Part shown: in pieces, positions 11,685 to 23,111 of the stretch | Layout of the letters: the number at the start of each line of letters is the position of its first letter | Position numbering within the stretch: the first letter of the stretch is position 1 | From: Papaver somniferum | Taxonomy: Eukaryota > Streptophyta > Magnoliopsida > Ranunculales > Papaveraceae | Assembly: GCF_003573695.1 (NCBI RefSeq) | Contig: NC_039359.1 | Location: forward strand, 157,162,210 to 157,226,209 | DNA: 64,000 nucleotides | Direction: 5' to 3' | The notes under the pieces: model-generated | Told to the model about the DNA's origin: nothing | Seen by the model: only the letters and a program-made list of their open reading frames with translations | The model's database searches: none | Translations under genes and position numbers: made by a program

Positions 11685-12247
11685 ATAAACATTTGTGTGC
11701 TACAACAGTTTGGTTCATGAGCGGCAGACAAAGTTGAATCCTTTTTTTAGCTACTATTTGAAGAAGAAAGAAGATAAGACTCCGGGGTTTAGAAGATTTT
11801 TCAGGTAAAGATTTGATTCTTTGTTTGTTTTCTTGTTTTAGAACATGGGTTTTCATTAAAAATCTTGTTTTTTTTACACATTTGGTCTGGAATAAGTGAG
11901 TTTCCATTTAAGGGTTCTCTACTTTTCTAGACTGTTCTAATTTGTTGTTTTGTATAGAATTTTAGGATATAATCTGAATTGAAAATTAAAGTTTTAATGA
12001 ATTGACACTAGTATGGATGTGGGTTTTGTGCTTGATTTGTGAAATCAGTATCTAAGATGTTTGTGATATGGTCCATATGGAGATTTTACTCATTTTTCTC
12101 TTGTTCATGGATTTGAGGTTTCATTTTAATGGATGTTTGTGAAATTTTATTACAGAACATTAGGACTAAGACTGGGTTACTTTTAATTTTATGGAACAGG
12201 TTGACTTTTTGGTCTTCTTTGAAGTTTGGTTGGTTACTTGAGCTTCA
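11685..12247 (+). other. 5' UTR of the IQM gene with a probable intron
   Basis: A donor, TCAG|GTAAAG, is at 11804/11805. Two acceptors are plausible: TTACAG at 12155 or GAACAG at 12199. The sequence between is T-rich like an intron. cDNA is needed to choose between them. Confidence 0.5.
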
Positions 12248-14793
12248 ATGGGTATATCATTATCTTTACTTTTATCAGCCTGGAAAGAAATTATAGTGAA
12301 TAGAGGTATGGTTGGAATTACGGATAACGGCGAGGAAGTTATAGTTAGGACTATTAGTTTCAATAGAAAAGATGGTGAGATCATTGTTAGGAATGTTAGT
12401 TTTAAGAAGAAAGATAATTCGGAAAGTAGTGATTTGCTGTCTGATGGGTCTGATACTAAGATGGTAATGGAGGAATCGACGAGTTTTAAGAACTGGGAAC
12501 GGAGTAAATTGACGCTGAAGACGGTGTTTTCGTTCAAGAATCCGTTCATTGACAACAACGATAGTTATTATTATTCATTTACTTCAAAAAACAAAGACGA
12601 GGCTTCGGTTAAGAAAGCGAAATCTCCATCATTTCCTGAACCAGAAGTTGTGTATTCTCCAAGGCCATTGAGTGAGCTTGATGCTGCAGCTGTTAAGCTA
12701 CAAAAGGTTTATAAGAGTTATCGAACTCGGAGAAATCTTGCTGATTGTGCAGTTCTAGTTGAGGAGCTTTGGTTAGTCCTCTATTAACCCTGCAATGAAA
12801 TCCTTGAAATTGATTTGTTATTAGTTTTCGGAATTGTGTTGTTATGCTTAAAAATCTTATTGAGTTTTACTTTTAATGATATAGGTGGAAAGCACTAGAC
12901 TCTGCAGCTCTTAAACTGAGTTCGGAAACATTCTTTAATGGCGAGAAACATGAAACTGCCACTTCTCGATGGACACGTGCATTGACTAGAGCTGCCAAGG
13001 TATATATTCCTTACAAATACATGAATGCGAACTTGGTTGGAAGATTAACTTGATACTAAATCAGTTGATTTCTACTTGCAGGTTGGAAAAGGTTTGTCGA
13101 AGGATGAAAAGGCGCAAAAATTAGCCCTTCAGCACTGGCTTGAAGCTGTAAGTTCTTAAACCCTCACCAATTTACTGAAACATATCTATTGAGTTGCGTA
13201 ACTAGGATAATTTGGTTGATCTTGACTTGGACCAGCTCATTTTTGTCAATGTTCACAAAAATAGTACTTGGTCACTCAAGTTCTTGGAGATTTGACATTT
13301 GAATTGAGATAGATTTGCTTACTTCCTGTTTCATTGTACAGATTGACCCACGACATCGTTATGGTCATAACCTTCATTTCTATTATGATCTGTGGTTTGA
13401 TTGTGGGAGTTCCCAACCTTTCTTCTACTGGTAAATATACACTAGAACATTTTACACTTGCAATTGTGATTATCTTACTTATTGGCGGTGCACAAGCTTT
13501 TGCAGTTTTCTTATATTTCAATACTTGTTTGTGATGTGAAGGTTGGATGTTGGAGATGGCAAAGAAGTAAATCTTGAAAGGTGTCCTAGGAGCACACTTC
13601 AACGTCAGTGCATCGAATATCTTGGACCCGTAAGTCTTTCATTGCCATGTACCTGACCATACGGTGTAATTGCATTTCCCACTAGTTTATGATCTGGAGA
13701 CTTGGTCATTTAGGACATGTACCTGATCATACGCTTAAAGGGTTTAACTGCTAAACTCACAGTTCCATTTATTCCGATCTTTCAGAAAGAGAGGGAAGTC
13801 TATGAAGTAATTGTGGAAGATGGAAAGCTTGTCTATAAACAAGGTGGAGAGTGTGTGGACACTGTTGAAGGTTTCAAATGGATTTTTGTCCTAAGCACAT
13901 CGAGATCATTGTATGTTGGAAAGAAGAAAAAGGGACAGTTTCAACACTCGAGTTTTCTGTCCGGCGGGGCTACAACAGCGGCTGGAAGATTAGTGGCCCA
14001 TGATGGGGTTCTTGAGGTATACACAGTGGTTGCATCTTTGGATTTGCAGAACTTATTTATAATGTTGTCCTGAGTGATTCTAAAAGTTTTTTTCTCCCTT
14101 TCTGTAGGCAATTTGGCCATACAGCGGCCACTACCTCCCCACCGAAGAGAATTTCAAAGAATTCATCAGCTTCCTTGAGGAACATCATGTGGATCTCACC
14201 AATGTTAAGGTAACACTCTTTGCCCAGTCCCCAACACCCCAACTGATTCCCTCAAAGCTAATTCTAATCTCCCTTTCGAACCATACGAACACTTTGTATA
14301 TCTAACAAACATGAATCAAATGGCTGACATTATTCATTTTATGTCTTTCCAGAGATGTGCAAATGACGAAGACTGTCCATCATCATTCAAAGTTACCGAC
14401 AGTGAAGTGAATAGTAAGGCAGAAGATACAGAGGGTTCATCATTCAAACTCACTGATGCACCCCCAGCAATCGAAACTAGTAGTGCTCCTAAAGAAGAGA
14501 CTAATGGCAATGCAGAACCACAGAAATTCGATTTAGCCAAGCGTTTATCATGCAAATGGAGTACAGGAACCGGACCTCGTATCGGATGTGTCAGTGACTA
14601 TCCAACTGAACTACGATTCCGTGCACTCGAACACGTCAATCTATCGCCAAGAGTTAGGACCGGAAGTGTTGGGTACTCAGGACCTATCCCTTCACCGCGA
14701 CCTAGTCCAAAGATTCGACTTTCTCCAAGACTTGCGTACATGGGTCTGCCTAGTCCTAGAAGCTCTATACCCAGTAGAACAATTTCCTGTTAA
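12248..14793 (+). CDS. IQM: IQ-motif calmodulin-binding protein, IQM family (8 coding exons, 551 aa)
   Basis: Plant IQM proteins bind calmodulin through an IQ motif and have been linked to stress and hormone responses. Coding exons are 12248-12771, 12885-12999, 13082-13147, 13342-13430, 13542-13629, 13786-14016, 14108-14209 and 14353-14793. All introns are GT-AG, all phases agree, and the total is 1,656 nt. The IQ motif is [11 protein letters not shown] at residues 151-161. The conserved IQM core follows: [13 protein letters not shown], then [19 protein letters not shown] across the exon 4 start, QPFFYWLDVGDG across exons 4/5, and [19 protein letters not shown] and [19 protein letters not shown] in exons 6/7. 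The C-terminus has several Ser-Pro-Arg motifs (SPRV, SPRPSPK, LSPRL, PSPRS). The length fits the family, and the N-terminal about 140 residues are the most variable part. No break was found. Which IQM member it is was not determined. Confidence 0.94.
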
Positions 14794-14808
14794 GCTGATT
14801 GCAGTAAC

Positions 14809-15309
14809 TAGGGGTGAGCATTTGGACCGGAATCCGCGGATTTAACCGGGACCAACCGTTCATTTGCGGATGAATGTCCAAACCGTTCGTTAATGGGTTG
14901 GATGCGGATGAAGTTTTTGAAATTCAACGGACAACGGATCGGGCCCGGATGTAACCTTGAAAATCCGTTGGACATTCATATCCGTTAAATTAAAAGAATT
15001 TATATAGCTCTAAAAAATATTATGGATCATTTAAGAATTTTTAAGATGCGTTGTACATGACATATTTATATTTGTATACATATATAGGATATGTAGGTTT
15101 TATAAGGAGTCATTTGTGTCCGTTTATTTTCTTCACTATAAATTTTAACTAAAACAAATCCATTGGATTATCCGCATCCAATCCGTCCATCGGTGAATCC
15201 ATTAGATTCAAAATCCGTTGGATATGGATTGGATGCGGATGCCAAATTTGAAATCCGTAGTGTAATGGATTGGATGCGGATGAGGCGAAAACCGGCCATG
15301 CTCACCCTA
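14809..15309. mobile_element. hAT-type MITE (501 bp) in the IQM 3' UTR
   Basis: Terminal inverted repeats TAGGGGTGAGCAT on the left and ATGCTCACCCTA on the right, one G shorter. The flanking 8-bp target duplication is GCAGTAAC (14801-14808) and GCGGTAAC (15310-15317), with one mismatch. Subterminal regions are rich in GGATGCGGAT and ATCCGCATCC in both orientations. There is no transposase gene. The 8-bp duplication and TIRs fit non-autonomous hAT elements. It begins 15 nt after the IQM stop codon. Confidence 0.85.
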
Positions 15310-15375
15310 GCGGTAACTAAACAGGGTCATGTTTTTTACCGGCTCAACTTGTGCCCCTCCCTAGTCAATAGGCCC

Positions 15376-15381
15376 AATAAA
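15376..15381 (+). terminator. Candidate polyadenylation signal of IQM
   Basis: AATAAA located 67 nt past the end of the MITE. If it is used, the mature transcript contains the whole MITE. Other weaker signals cannot be excluded. Confidence 0.35.
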
Positions 15382-16167
15382 CTTTTAATGTGTGGGATAT
15401 GGAAAAATGAAAAATTAATGTTCATTTGCCATTTTCTCCCATTTTTGTAATTCAAATATTTTATATTCAATCAAATTCTTTTGTTTTTTCACCTCCTGTT
15501 TCTGAACTATCTGCATTGAATTCTGAACTTCATTTGGTGCGATGGTTGGGTCAACTGGAGATTAACATGTGATGGTTGTTTTTGTTCAAGGTGGTTTGGT
15601 GGAGGAATGCTTGAGTCGACCAATGTGCTTTGACCAATAGGACTTTAATGTTTGTCTTTGACAAAGTAAATACAGTAGTAGATATGTTGGGACAAAAATC
15701 TGGACTAGTCGGCAGGTTGAGAGCCCAAGGTCAATTTTTGACAGTTTTTTTTTTTTTTTAATTTTTTAGAGTTGTCTGACAGATAGCGACTAGACATGGT
15801 GCAAGTGTAGTCTGTAAACCAGTAGATGTTCACGGTCTAAATTTTAAACAAGAACGGGAGTTCTTTTTGGAAATTATCCCGAATCCATGTACAAACAAAT
15901 AGCTGAATGCCGCTGCCCTATGTTGTATGAGGTGGTGCGCTTAATGCGTCCAAGGAGACCAGGCAAGAAAATAATTCTAGGTAGCAGTTCCCGGTCCTTG
16001 GCTGGATTTGGATAGGGCCCAGACCCAGCTTTCGCGTTATCAAAAAAGAAAAAAAAAATGGGGAATTTAAGGGGATCCAAAAAAAAAATAATATTTTCGT
16101 TCTCGACCCACAATTAATTTTGTATACCGTGACACCCATAATTATATGAAATTATTATATGAATCAA
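15382..16167. other. Unassigned spacer downstream of IQM
   Basis: No recognisable gene or element. It has a T-run at about 15746-15760 and an A-run at about 16045-16090. Open frames on the minus strand near 15874-16139 are low-complexity and judged accidental. Confidence 0.4.
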
Positions 16168-16830
16168 TACATAACTGGTTATGCATACTATCTTTTCAGG
16201 CATAACTCGTTATGCATACCATCTTTTTCAGGGGTATAATTGACAGCGGAACTTGGACATAACATATCTAAAAATCCGCGCCTTAAGATTTTACAAATTT
16301 TATATCGTTGTAAATCTTTTTAAAAGAGCTACGCAACGAGTACAAACAAGAATATCAAATTTTTGTTTTTAACGAAAAAATCGGAGGTGATCCTCATTTT
16401 AGGGATTTTTTTTGAAAACTTGATACTTAACCATTATGCAGTCACCAAAAACGATGCATAACATATTCTGCAGACGCATAACGAATTATGCAACCATTTT
16501 TTCGACTGCATAGCAAAGTTGTGCATCTATAACAAGTTATGTAACCATTGTTTTGGTTGATTTTAGTCGTACATATAAAAAATTGATGCATAATGCAGTA
16601 TGCATCCATATTTACGGATGCATATCAGGTTATGCATCTATTTTCTCAATGCATAATGCATTATGTAGCCATATTTTCGGACGCATAACAGGTTATGCAG
16701 GTTTTCTGGACTGCATAACAAGTTATGCAACAAATTTTGTAGATGCATAACAGGTTATGCATCCATTTTCACGAATGCATAACATGTTATGCAGACAGTT
16801 TCTCGACTGAATGACATGTTATGCAGTCAT
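16168..16830. repeat. Array of TGCATAAC...GTTATGCA palindromes
   Basis: Two isolated units lie at about 16168-16220, and about ten degenerate units lie between about 16450 and 16830 at a spacing of roughly 32-36 bp. The core is TGCATAACANGTTATGCA. The unit at 16776-16793 is a perfect 18-bp palindrome. Spacers look like ..CCATTTTC.CGA. The short open frame at 16553-16750 is a by-product of the repeat. No coding or transposon context is visible. Confidence 0.85.
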
Positions 16831-16839
16831 AACCACATC

Positions 16840-17722
16840 ATCATATTCTTTCATGTTTCATTAACTCCCACGCAAACCATTATCTTTTAGTTATTCGGGG
16901 GCTCTTGGTCAAAATCATGTATTTACACCATCATCTTCTTTCATGTATTTACACCATCATCTGCAATTAAACCTTCTTCACAACTCATCCAGTATTGCTT
17001 ACTCCAACTCAATTCACGGCTGAGAGTTTCATAAAAATCTGAAATTCATTTCAAAATCTTCATTGAAAACAAGTTTTGATCATAAATCTATGATGACCAA
17101 ACCGTGTTCTACAAACCCATTTAGGGATTTTTGCTGCTACTATTAATAACAGTAGTGAATTTAAGTTATAATGAAGAGAATCGGTAGTAAGAGTGTTCGT
17201 CGTTAATTCGAAGAAGAAGATGATTTGGTGCTGCTGTTGAGATCAATCGAATTTAGGCATGAATTTATTCTCGAAATCAATCGAATCTCTCCATTTTTCT
17301 GAGATCTAGGTATAGTGGAGAAGAAGAAGAAGAAAAAAAGACGAAGAAGAAGAAGAAAAAAAAAGACAGAAACAAAATTTTATATATTTTGGGTTTGAGA
17401 ATAATTTTCTTCCAGAATTTGGGTGCGCGCCTGTAGTTTTGGGAGCGTGGGTTTCACAGTAGAAACATCAGGGAGAATGGGTCTCCCTGTAGTTTTCACA
17501 AAAAAAAACTCCCAGCCCTTGAGTGTCTTAATAATGAGGCGCCCATTTTCTGCTTTGTGCTCTAAGGGTGGCCAGGTGAGCGCCTAGCTCGCCTTTAACA
17601 ACATAGCCCCTCTGGGTGAAGTGCCCCCTTCCTTTGGTTTGGTTAAATGGAACCTAATCTTCAACACCATGTGTACTGTTATATTCGTGCTATCCCTTTT
17701 GGGCGACTTTCCTTTTTTATAT
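16840..17722. other. Unassigned spacer before element B
   Basis: Mostly AT-rich, with a purine-rich GAAGAA stretch at about 17310-17365 and a more GC-rich piece at about 17530-17640. No gene was recognised. It ends in TTATAT just before the LTR of element B. Confidence 0.4.
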
Positions 17723-18072
17723 TGATGTATGACATCTACCTATTTTCATTGTATCAATTATTATAGTTGATCCCCTGCGTTTGTATCAACAATCACTGTT
17801 GATCCCTTGAGTCTGTTTTAGCTTACTTGCTTTGCAAGTCCTTTACTTTCCTAGTTTAGGTAGAATTCCTTTTATTATCTTTTTAATCGGTCATGCTAGC
17901 TTATATAAAGGCTAAGCCTTCTTGTTTAGAGAACACAATCTTTTATTATCAATATTATTATTATTAATTTGATTATCAACTTTAATCTCTTAAATCATGA
18001 TCCTTGAATCAGATTTAAATAAGTTTCTGACGAAACTTAAATCTATCCCTGTTACCCTTAATCTGTGCTACA
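17723..18072 (+). repeat. 5' LTR of element B
   Basis: Begins TGATGTATGACATC and ends GTGCTACA. It contains TTATATAAAGGC, a possible TATA box, near 17902. The same sequence appears at 22341-22690, and its last part appears again at 27599-27828. Confidence 0.88.
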
Positions 18073-18077
18073 CTAGT

Positions 18078-18090
18078 TGGTATCAGAGCC
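18078..18090 (+). other. Primer-binding site of element B
   Basis: TGGTATCAGAGCC, complementary to the 3' end of plant initiator tRNA-Met, five bases after the LTR. This is the usual site in Ty1/copia and many other plant LTR elements. Confidence 0.85.
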
Positions 18091-18177
18091 CGCGTTTGTA
18101 GTTTTTATCCAGAAACAGATCCTTTACGCAACTTCCGCAACGAATTCAAAACCCTAAAATTTTAGTTTTCAAACTCA

Positions 18178-18399
18178 ATGACAACTCTCGCTTCAGCTGA
18201 CATTGAAAAACTCTTTGACACCAAGATACGGACCAAATTGGATAAACTTAAAACTTCCATTACTTCTCTTGCGATAAAGTTTGGAGTTCATGATGTAGAT
18301 ATTGAGGTTCAACAAGTTTCATCGTCAACCGCGACATCAATTAGTGAAGAAGAGATGCAAACTGCTTCTCAAACGGAAGAAGTAAATCATACTCAATAA
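18178..18399 (+). pseudogene. Element B, first open frame (73 codons)
   Basis: Starts MTTLASADIEKLFDTKIR. The ATG is the first after the primer site, about 90 nt downstream. The short frame has a helix-prone N-terminal half and an acidic Ser/Glu-rich tail. It ends 19 nt before the 503-codon frame, in a different frame, and may be its original N-terminus. Function unknown. Confidence 0.5.
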
Positions 18400-18418
18400 G
18401 GAAGGAAATCACGTCAGC

Positions 18419-19930
18419 ATGGTCTTGCATGAATCTCATGATTTCTCAGAGAATGGTAATTCATCAAATCTTGAGTTAATAATTCTTGATAGTGATATAC
18501 TTGCTTTGTCTACAGTTGAGCATAATCAAGTGTTTATTCATGGGGAAAGAAGTATCGTTTCTCATATATTTCATAACAAGGCAGACATGGTTGAGTCTAT
18601 ATATGTAGATTCATCTTCTAAGAATCCTTTTGTGTCTCCTAATATTTCTGTCGATGTGAGTATGGGTCGATTTCAGAAAAATATGATTGCTGAAAATTAT
18701 ACCGGAAAACTTCGTGGTAGAATTTTCTCAAACACCGGGAGGAAAACGATAGAGGAAAATTTAGAAATTAATCCAATATACTACCATGGAATTAATTCTA
18801 TAAGAGGCTATGGAGTCACAATGTTTTCTTTTGACAAGCCAGATGCTACAACTCAAATTTATCTGGATTGGTCTTGTATAAAAAACCAAGAGGATTCGTC
18901 ATCCTCTAAAGGTGTTATTGTTGTTTCCGATACATCCTTAGTTGACGAGATTTCGCATGATTCGCTAGAACTTAATGGTAAGTCTTCGGAACTTAGCTTA
19001 ATAGTTTCTGATGTTGATATACCTGTTTATTCTAGGGTAGGAAATAATCAAGTTTTTATTCATGAAAACGCACGTATGGACTCTTGCGTAAGCCCTAGCA
19101 AGGATCAACTTTTTGAGTTATCATATGAGAATTCTTTTGTTTCATCTGATATGTCTGTCCATGTGAGTGAAGAGACGTTTATGCAATGTGCAATGTGCAA
19201 TGTGCATTCGCATGATAAGTTTTGCTTTGAAGAGACGTTTATGCAATGGTCTACACTGAAGGGTATTGGATGGAGTTTTCCTAAAGTTCCTTCTACTACT
19301 GTGACAGCATCATTATATGTTGTTCAACGAAATACTCATGACATTGGATTTCCTGTTGGTGATGCTATGGTCTGTGCTAATTTTGATCGATCATATAAGC
19401 CAATAGTATCCGGTATAACCCATAACAAAGACGAGCTTGTTGATTCATCATCTGGTAGTTCTTGTGTGTCGTTTCATAAATCTGTTAATGATTGTGAATG
19501 TGATACCATGATTGAAAATTATGCTGGAAGAATTCGTGGTCGAGTTTTGGCAACTACAGAAAAATTGTTTATGGCAGAAAATGTGCTCGAGGTCAAGTTT
19601 TGTGTTTACAAGAAGAACGCTTTTGTGTTATTCCTGGCAACAAGAAGTCCGAGAAGTACAGCTGCACATCTAGGTTTTTCCGTTTCATATGATTTTCCTT
19701 CATCTCGTTTTAAATCGGAGCTAGTGACACCAATTGTTGGATATGGTGCTGACACTATACTAAGTTTGGCTAGTACAATTAATGGAACAGCACGTGTAAT
19801 GCTTAATGGAATAGTGTTGATTTCTGTGGACAAACTAGGCACTATAGTTCAAGATGATCCGACTGGACTTTGGAGAAAATTCAAGTTGTTTTGGAGTCTT
19901 GGAATGACAACGACAACATCTTCTTTTTGA
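18419..19930 (+). pseudogene. Element B, main open frame (503 codons) with repeated modules
   Basis: I do not recognise this protein. It is built from diverged repeats. One module pairs HNQVFIHGER (about residue 40) with NNQVFIHENA (about residue 210). Another pairs HNKADMVES...MIAENYTGKLRGRIF (about residues 60-105) with HNKDELVDS...MIENYAGRIRGRV (about residues 345-390). The C-terminal third reads VGYGADTILSLAS and ARVMLNGIVLISV, a mixed hydrophobic region. There is no zinc knuckle and no protease or polymerase motif. The frame shifts after about 19870 and continues in another frame. It is long for chance, so it was probably coding in the ancestor. Confidence 0.55.
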
Positions 19931-20757
19931 AATTTCATGGAGAATTTCTTTGGCTAATTTCAGTGACTGCAAACAGTAGGAGTCCGAATTTGAATGTGTA
20001 TGGAGATGCACTGATAATGGATCCATGGTGCCGAGCTGGATTTCGTACCTAGTTCAAGGAAGTTGATATTTTGCTGCCACAAAAGTTAGTAGTTTTTAAT
20101 ATTGTTCACTACTACAGCAGCGCGTGGCTACATGTCACCATAGACGATGACTTTTATTGTGCTGCTGATACACTTAAGTTTTGCATCAGTAGAACTTTGA
20201 AGTCCTGTATAACGGCTATGAGTTTTTGTTCCGATGTCATGGAAATAGATGCTCGTAATCTCTATAGAACAGCATCTGTTACTCGCTGGAAACGTGTTCA
20301 CAAAAAGTTTCGACTTTCGTGTATCGATATCCAAAATTCTACTGCACATATGATGGATACTCATGCCCACCGAAATCTTATGCTTGGTTTGGAGAATCGC
20401 TGTGTTGGTCAAGGGAGTATGAATTTTCGAACTGGCGGTGGCATGCATAAATACTTCCCAGTATTTTTCAAATTCTTCGAATTCTTTTCGTCAATCTTTG
20501 TGAAAGCAACGAAATTTCTACTCTTCTGCGTGATTAGAATATGGTACTTGGTGGTGAACATACATTCAGTACTATCTTCTACACTTAGGGCAGGCAATAA
20601 CAAAGATATTTGTAGAGTTTTTCTTGCTTGGTTTGAGAAGTTTGATGAGCTCGAGACATGGAACAACATACATTCTTGTTTTCAGCAAGCTACATGGGAT
20701 CCTGGAGGGGGATTTCCTTTTAACGTGTTTGATAAGGGTGAGAGAGAGTGCTATTAA
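19870..20757 (+). pseudogene. Element B, third open segment (one internal stop)
   Basis: Frame +1 relative to the window, overlapping the end of the 503-codon frame, with a TAG near 20050. It includes SWNDNDNIFFLKFHGEFLW, a hydrophobic run around FFKFFEFFSSIFVKATKFLL, and WDPGGGFPFNVFDKGE near the end. The VFD[RK]G motif recurs three more times downstream (about 21664, 22080, 22175). The segment has no credible ATG and is best seen as a continuation of the same decayed protein. Confidence 0.45.
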
Positions 20758-20951
20758 TACTTCCCACTTGATACCCTCTGGCAAGTCTCAAAAGATATTT
20801 CATGAAGGTCGAAAGCTTAAGTCTGCTGGTAGCTGTGGAGTTTCAATTTGTCCAATATATAAGGAAGAGTTACTAATCATTACAGAGTGCCAGCATGAAT
20901 GTCGTGCAGAGCTCAAGAAATTTGACATCTTGATGCAAATTAAGTTGGTGA

Positions 20952-22127
20952 TTGTTCATACTTTTTCGCTACTATGATCATGTGATACTATCTGGTGTTG
21001 AAGTGAATTGTGATCACCGTGTTGCTCAAAGAAGTGTGTTCGTAGGAGGTAATTACTACGAAAGAGGCAAAAGAAGCGTGTCCATTAAAGATGCATTAAC
21101 TACTCTTTTTAATGCGAATCAAACTATTGCTGGAATGTTAATTCTTCGTTGCTGTTCTAAAAAGATGATTATTCATGTTTTACAAAGTCCAAAATATGTA
21201 CAATACTACATGTCTTATGCTGGTCGGCGTTTGAGACAAGTTTTGAAGACTTCAAGTTTCGGTTTGAGCAAGAGTGTTTTGGCTGGAGCTATTACTGGAA
21301 AGGTAGTACTTCGTTCTAATATGGATTTTTTGAACTACATAAATTTGGAACGGGAGCAAGTATGCAAAGAAGTCAACATCGACAAGGTTGTATACATTGG
21401 ACCCATTGCAACTGAGATGACAATATTTGCTTTGTCAGCATACGATGTTGAACCACAAAAAACTGTTGTGGCGCAAGATTTTCTTCATGTTATTACAGCT
21501 GCAGTAGAAGTGGTCGACTTTAAGAGTGCACAAGAAAGGTCATTACACAAAGGCAAGTATATTGAGCTATCTAATAAAGACAAAAAGATTTTTGTTTGCG
21601 AGTTGAATGGACAGTACACCATGCACAAATGTACGCCACAGCAAGGAGTTAACATAATGGACTTTGTTTTTGATCGTGGTAAATCAACACGAATTGATGA
21701 TAAACTGGATAGTCTTCTGGACAAAGAAATGTTTGGGGTAAACCAAGTAGGAGGAGAAAGGATATTAGTAACCAAAACTAATATGGTAGACATGATTATC
21801 ACATTCTTTTCGCGGCTTGCTGCTGCATCGTTAGTTGCGACTTTACTGGATCACACAGTTGATGCTAGGCGTTATGTTGAAAACAAAAAACTTGGTTGGT
21901 GGATACTATTTCGAAACAAAAATATTGATACTGAAACCAAGGAAGAATTTTTGGACCAGAGAAGGAACGAGTCAATTGATTATGCTTTAAAAGAAGTAAC
22001 TCTGAATTTGGGGGATACATATGCTGTACTCGTGGAGGACGGTGCTGGCTTGCTTTACACCGCCATTGATGACGTGAATTTTGTGTTCGATCGAGGAAAT
22101 TTAAGCACAACTCTTATCATGCTTTGA
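20952..22127 (+). pseudogene. Element B, fourth open segment (about 390 codons)
   Basis: Open in another frame after a frameshift near 20950; the first codon is TTG, not ATG. It contains GGNYYERGKRSVSIKDALTT, KVVYIGPIATEMTIFALSAY and DFVFDRGKSTRID. There is no recognised domain. A final frame (22124-22348) repeats FVFDRGKS and ends SRTSFFQEGGLM across the polypurine tract, similar in style to the C-termini of plant LTR-element polyproteins. Function unknown. Confidence 0.45.
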
Positions 22128-22328
22128 GACACATTTCTTGGATACTTCGTTTTATGATCTCAAGAGCTACAAGTTTTGTGTTTGATCGTGGTAAGTCGGT
22201 AAACGTGTTATCTACATTTTTCATGGAGGAAAAGAACTCGTATTTTTTTATAACAACTCGAAGCCTAAAGAAATATATGGAGATAATGAAGATCTTTTTA
22301 TTTGCTAACTCGAGGACGAGTTTCTTTC

Positions 22329-22340
22329 AAGAAGGGGGAC
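22329..22340 (+). other. Polypurine tract of element B
   Basis: AAGAAGGGGGAC lies directly before the 3' LTR start TGATGTAGGAC. This is the position and composition expected of the plus-strand primer. Confidence 0.8.
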
Positions 22341-22690
22341 TGATGTAGGACATCTACCTATTTTCATTGTATCAACTATTATAGTTGATCCCCTGCGTTT
22401 GTATCAACAGTCACTGTTGATCCCTTGAGTCTGTTTTAGCTTACTTGCTTTGCAAGTCCTTTACTTTCCTAGTTTAGGTAGAATTCCTTTTATTATCTTT
22501 TTAGTCGGTCATGCTAGCTTATGTAAAGGCTAAGTCTTCTTGTTTAGAGAACACAATCTTTTATTATCAATATTATTATTATTAATTTGGTTATCAACTT
22601 TAATCTCTTAAATCTTGATCCTTGAATCAGATTTAACTAAGTTTCTGATGAAACTTAAATCTATCCCTGTTACCCTTAATTTGTGCTACA
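22341..22690 (+). repeat. 3' LTR of element B
   Basis: Same length (350 bp) as the 5' LTR and about a dozen differences by eye. Its part from 22468 onward is the left end of a large block repeated at 27599. Confidence 0.88.
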
Positions 22691-23106
22691 TTATATATAT
22701 AAAACTTAAACGACAACAATTTTGAAGCTAATAATTTATGAATATGTTCCTCTTATAAAGGTATAAATACCTACTAAAAGTGCTCTGCATATCTACTAAA
22801 AATGAACACGTACCGAAATCCAAATCTCATTGTCTGTGTGTCAGATCTTAATTTTAACGGTCGATTTTCAATGTATCGGGTAGTAGTGTTATGTCACGGA
22901 ATGTACACATTTTAGTAGAAGTGTGCCGTTATTAAAGTTTTATTAAGAAAAATACCTTTCAAAATGTGAGATATTGGGAATATGAGAGTGTATGTGGATC
23001 CATTACGGGTAAGGATTATATTCATATGTATGTTCAGGTACTCTAGCCTGTAAGTAAGCTGATCAAAACAAAATATCGGTTTTTATTTTCAGATATAAAG
23101 TCGTGG
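22691..23106. other. Ancestral flank between element B and family A copy 2
   Basis: About 416 bp that belongs to neither LTR. It ends with GCTGA, the target duplication of family A copy 2, so before that insertion it continued into 29347 and the USP upstream region. No coding content. Confidence 0.6.
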
Positions 23107-23111
23107 GCTGA

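Larger units (their letters stand above)
17723..22690 (+). mobile_element. Element B: non-autonomous LTR retrotransposon, 4,968 bp
   Basis: It has two 350-bp LTRs (17723-18072, 22341-22690), a TGGTATCAGAGCC primer site (tRNA-iMet type) at 18078 and a polypurine tract GAAGGGGGAC ending at 22340. By eye the LTRs differ at about a dozen sites, so the insertion is not recent. The interior has no gag, protease, integrase or reverse transcriptase that I can recognise. It holds a chain of open frames from 18178 to 22348 that looks like one decayed long protein. The flanks are TA-rich (TATAT before, TTATA after) and give no clean target duplication. Confidence 0.88.

Noticed and set aside
12166..12558. 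130-codon minus-strand frame across IQM exon 1
   Set aside because: Exact antisense shadow of a well-supported exon; no similarity of its own.
15874..16139. Two overlapping minus-strand frames downstream of IQM
   Set aside because: Mostly Phe/Lys runs from the A-rich tract at 16045-16090; no similarity.
16168..16830. CRISPR-like array of regularly spaced palindromes
   Set aside because: Plant context, spacers are related to each other, no cas genes; it is a degenerate tandem repeat.
18078..18090. tRNA-like sequence TGGTATCAGAGCC
   Set aside because: Only the 3' tRNA complement, directly after an LTR; a primer site, not a tRNA gene.
17718..22695. A 5-bp target duplication for element B (TATAT/TTATA)
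   Set aside because: The flanks are simple TA sequence and match only with a shift; not convincing.
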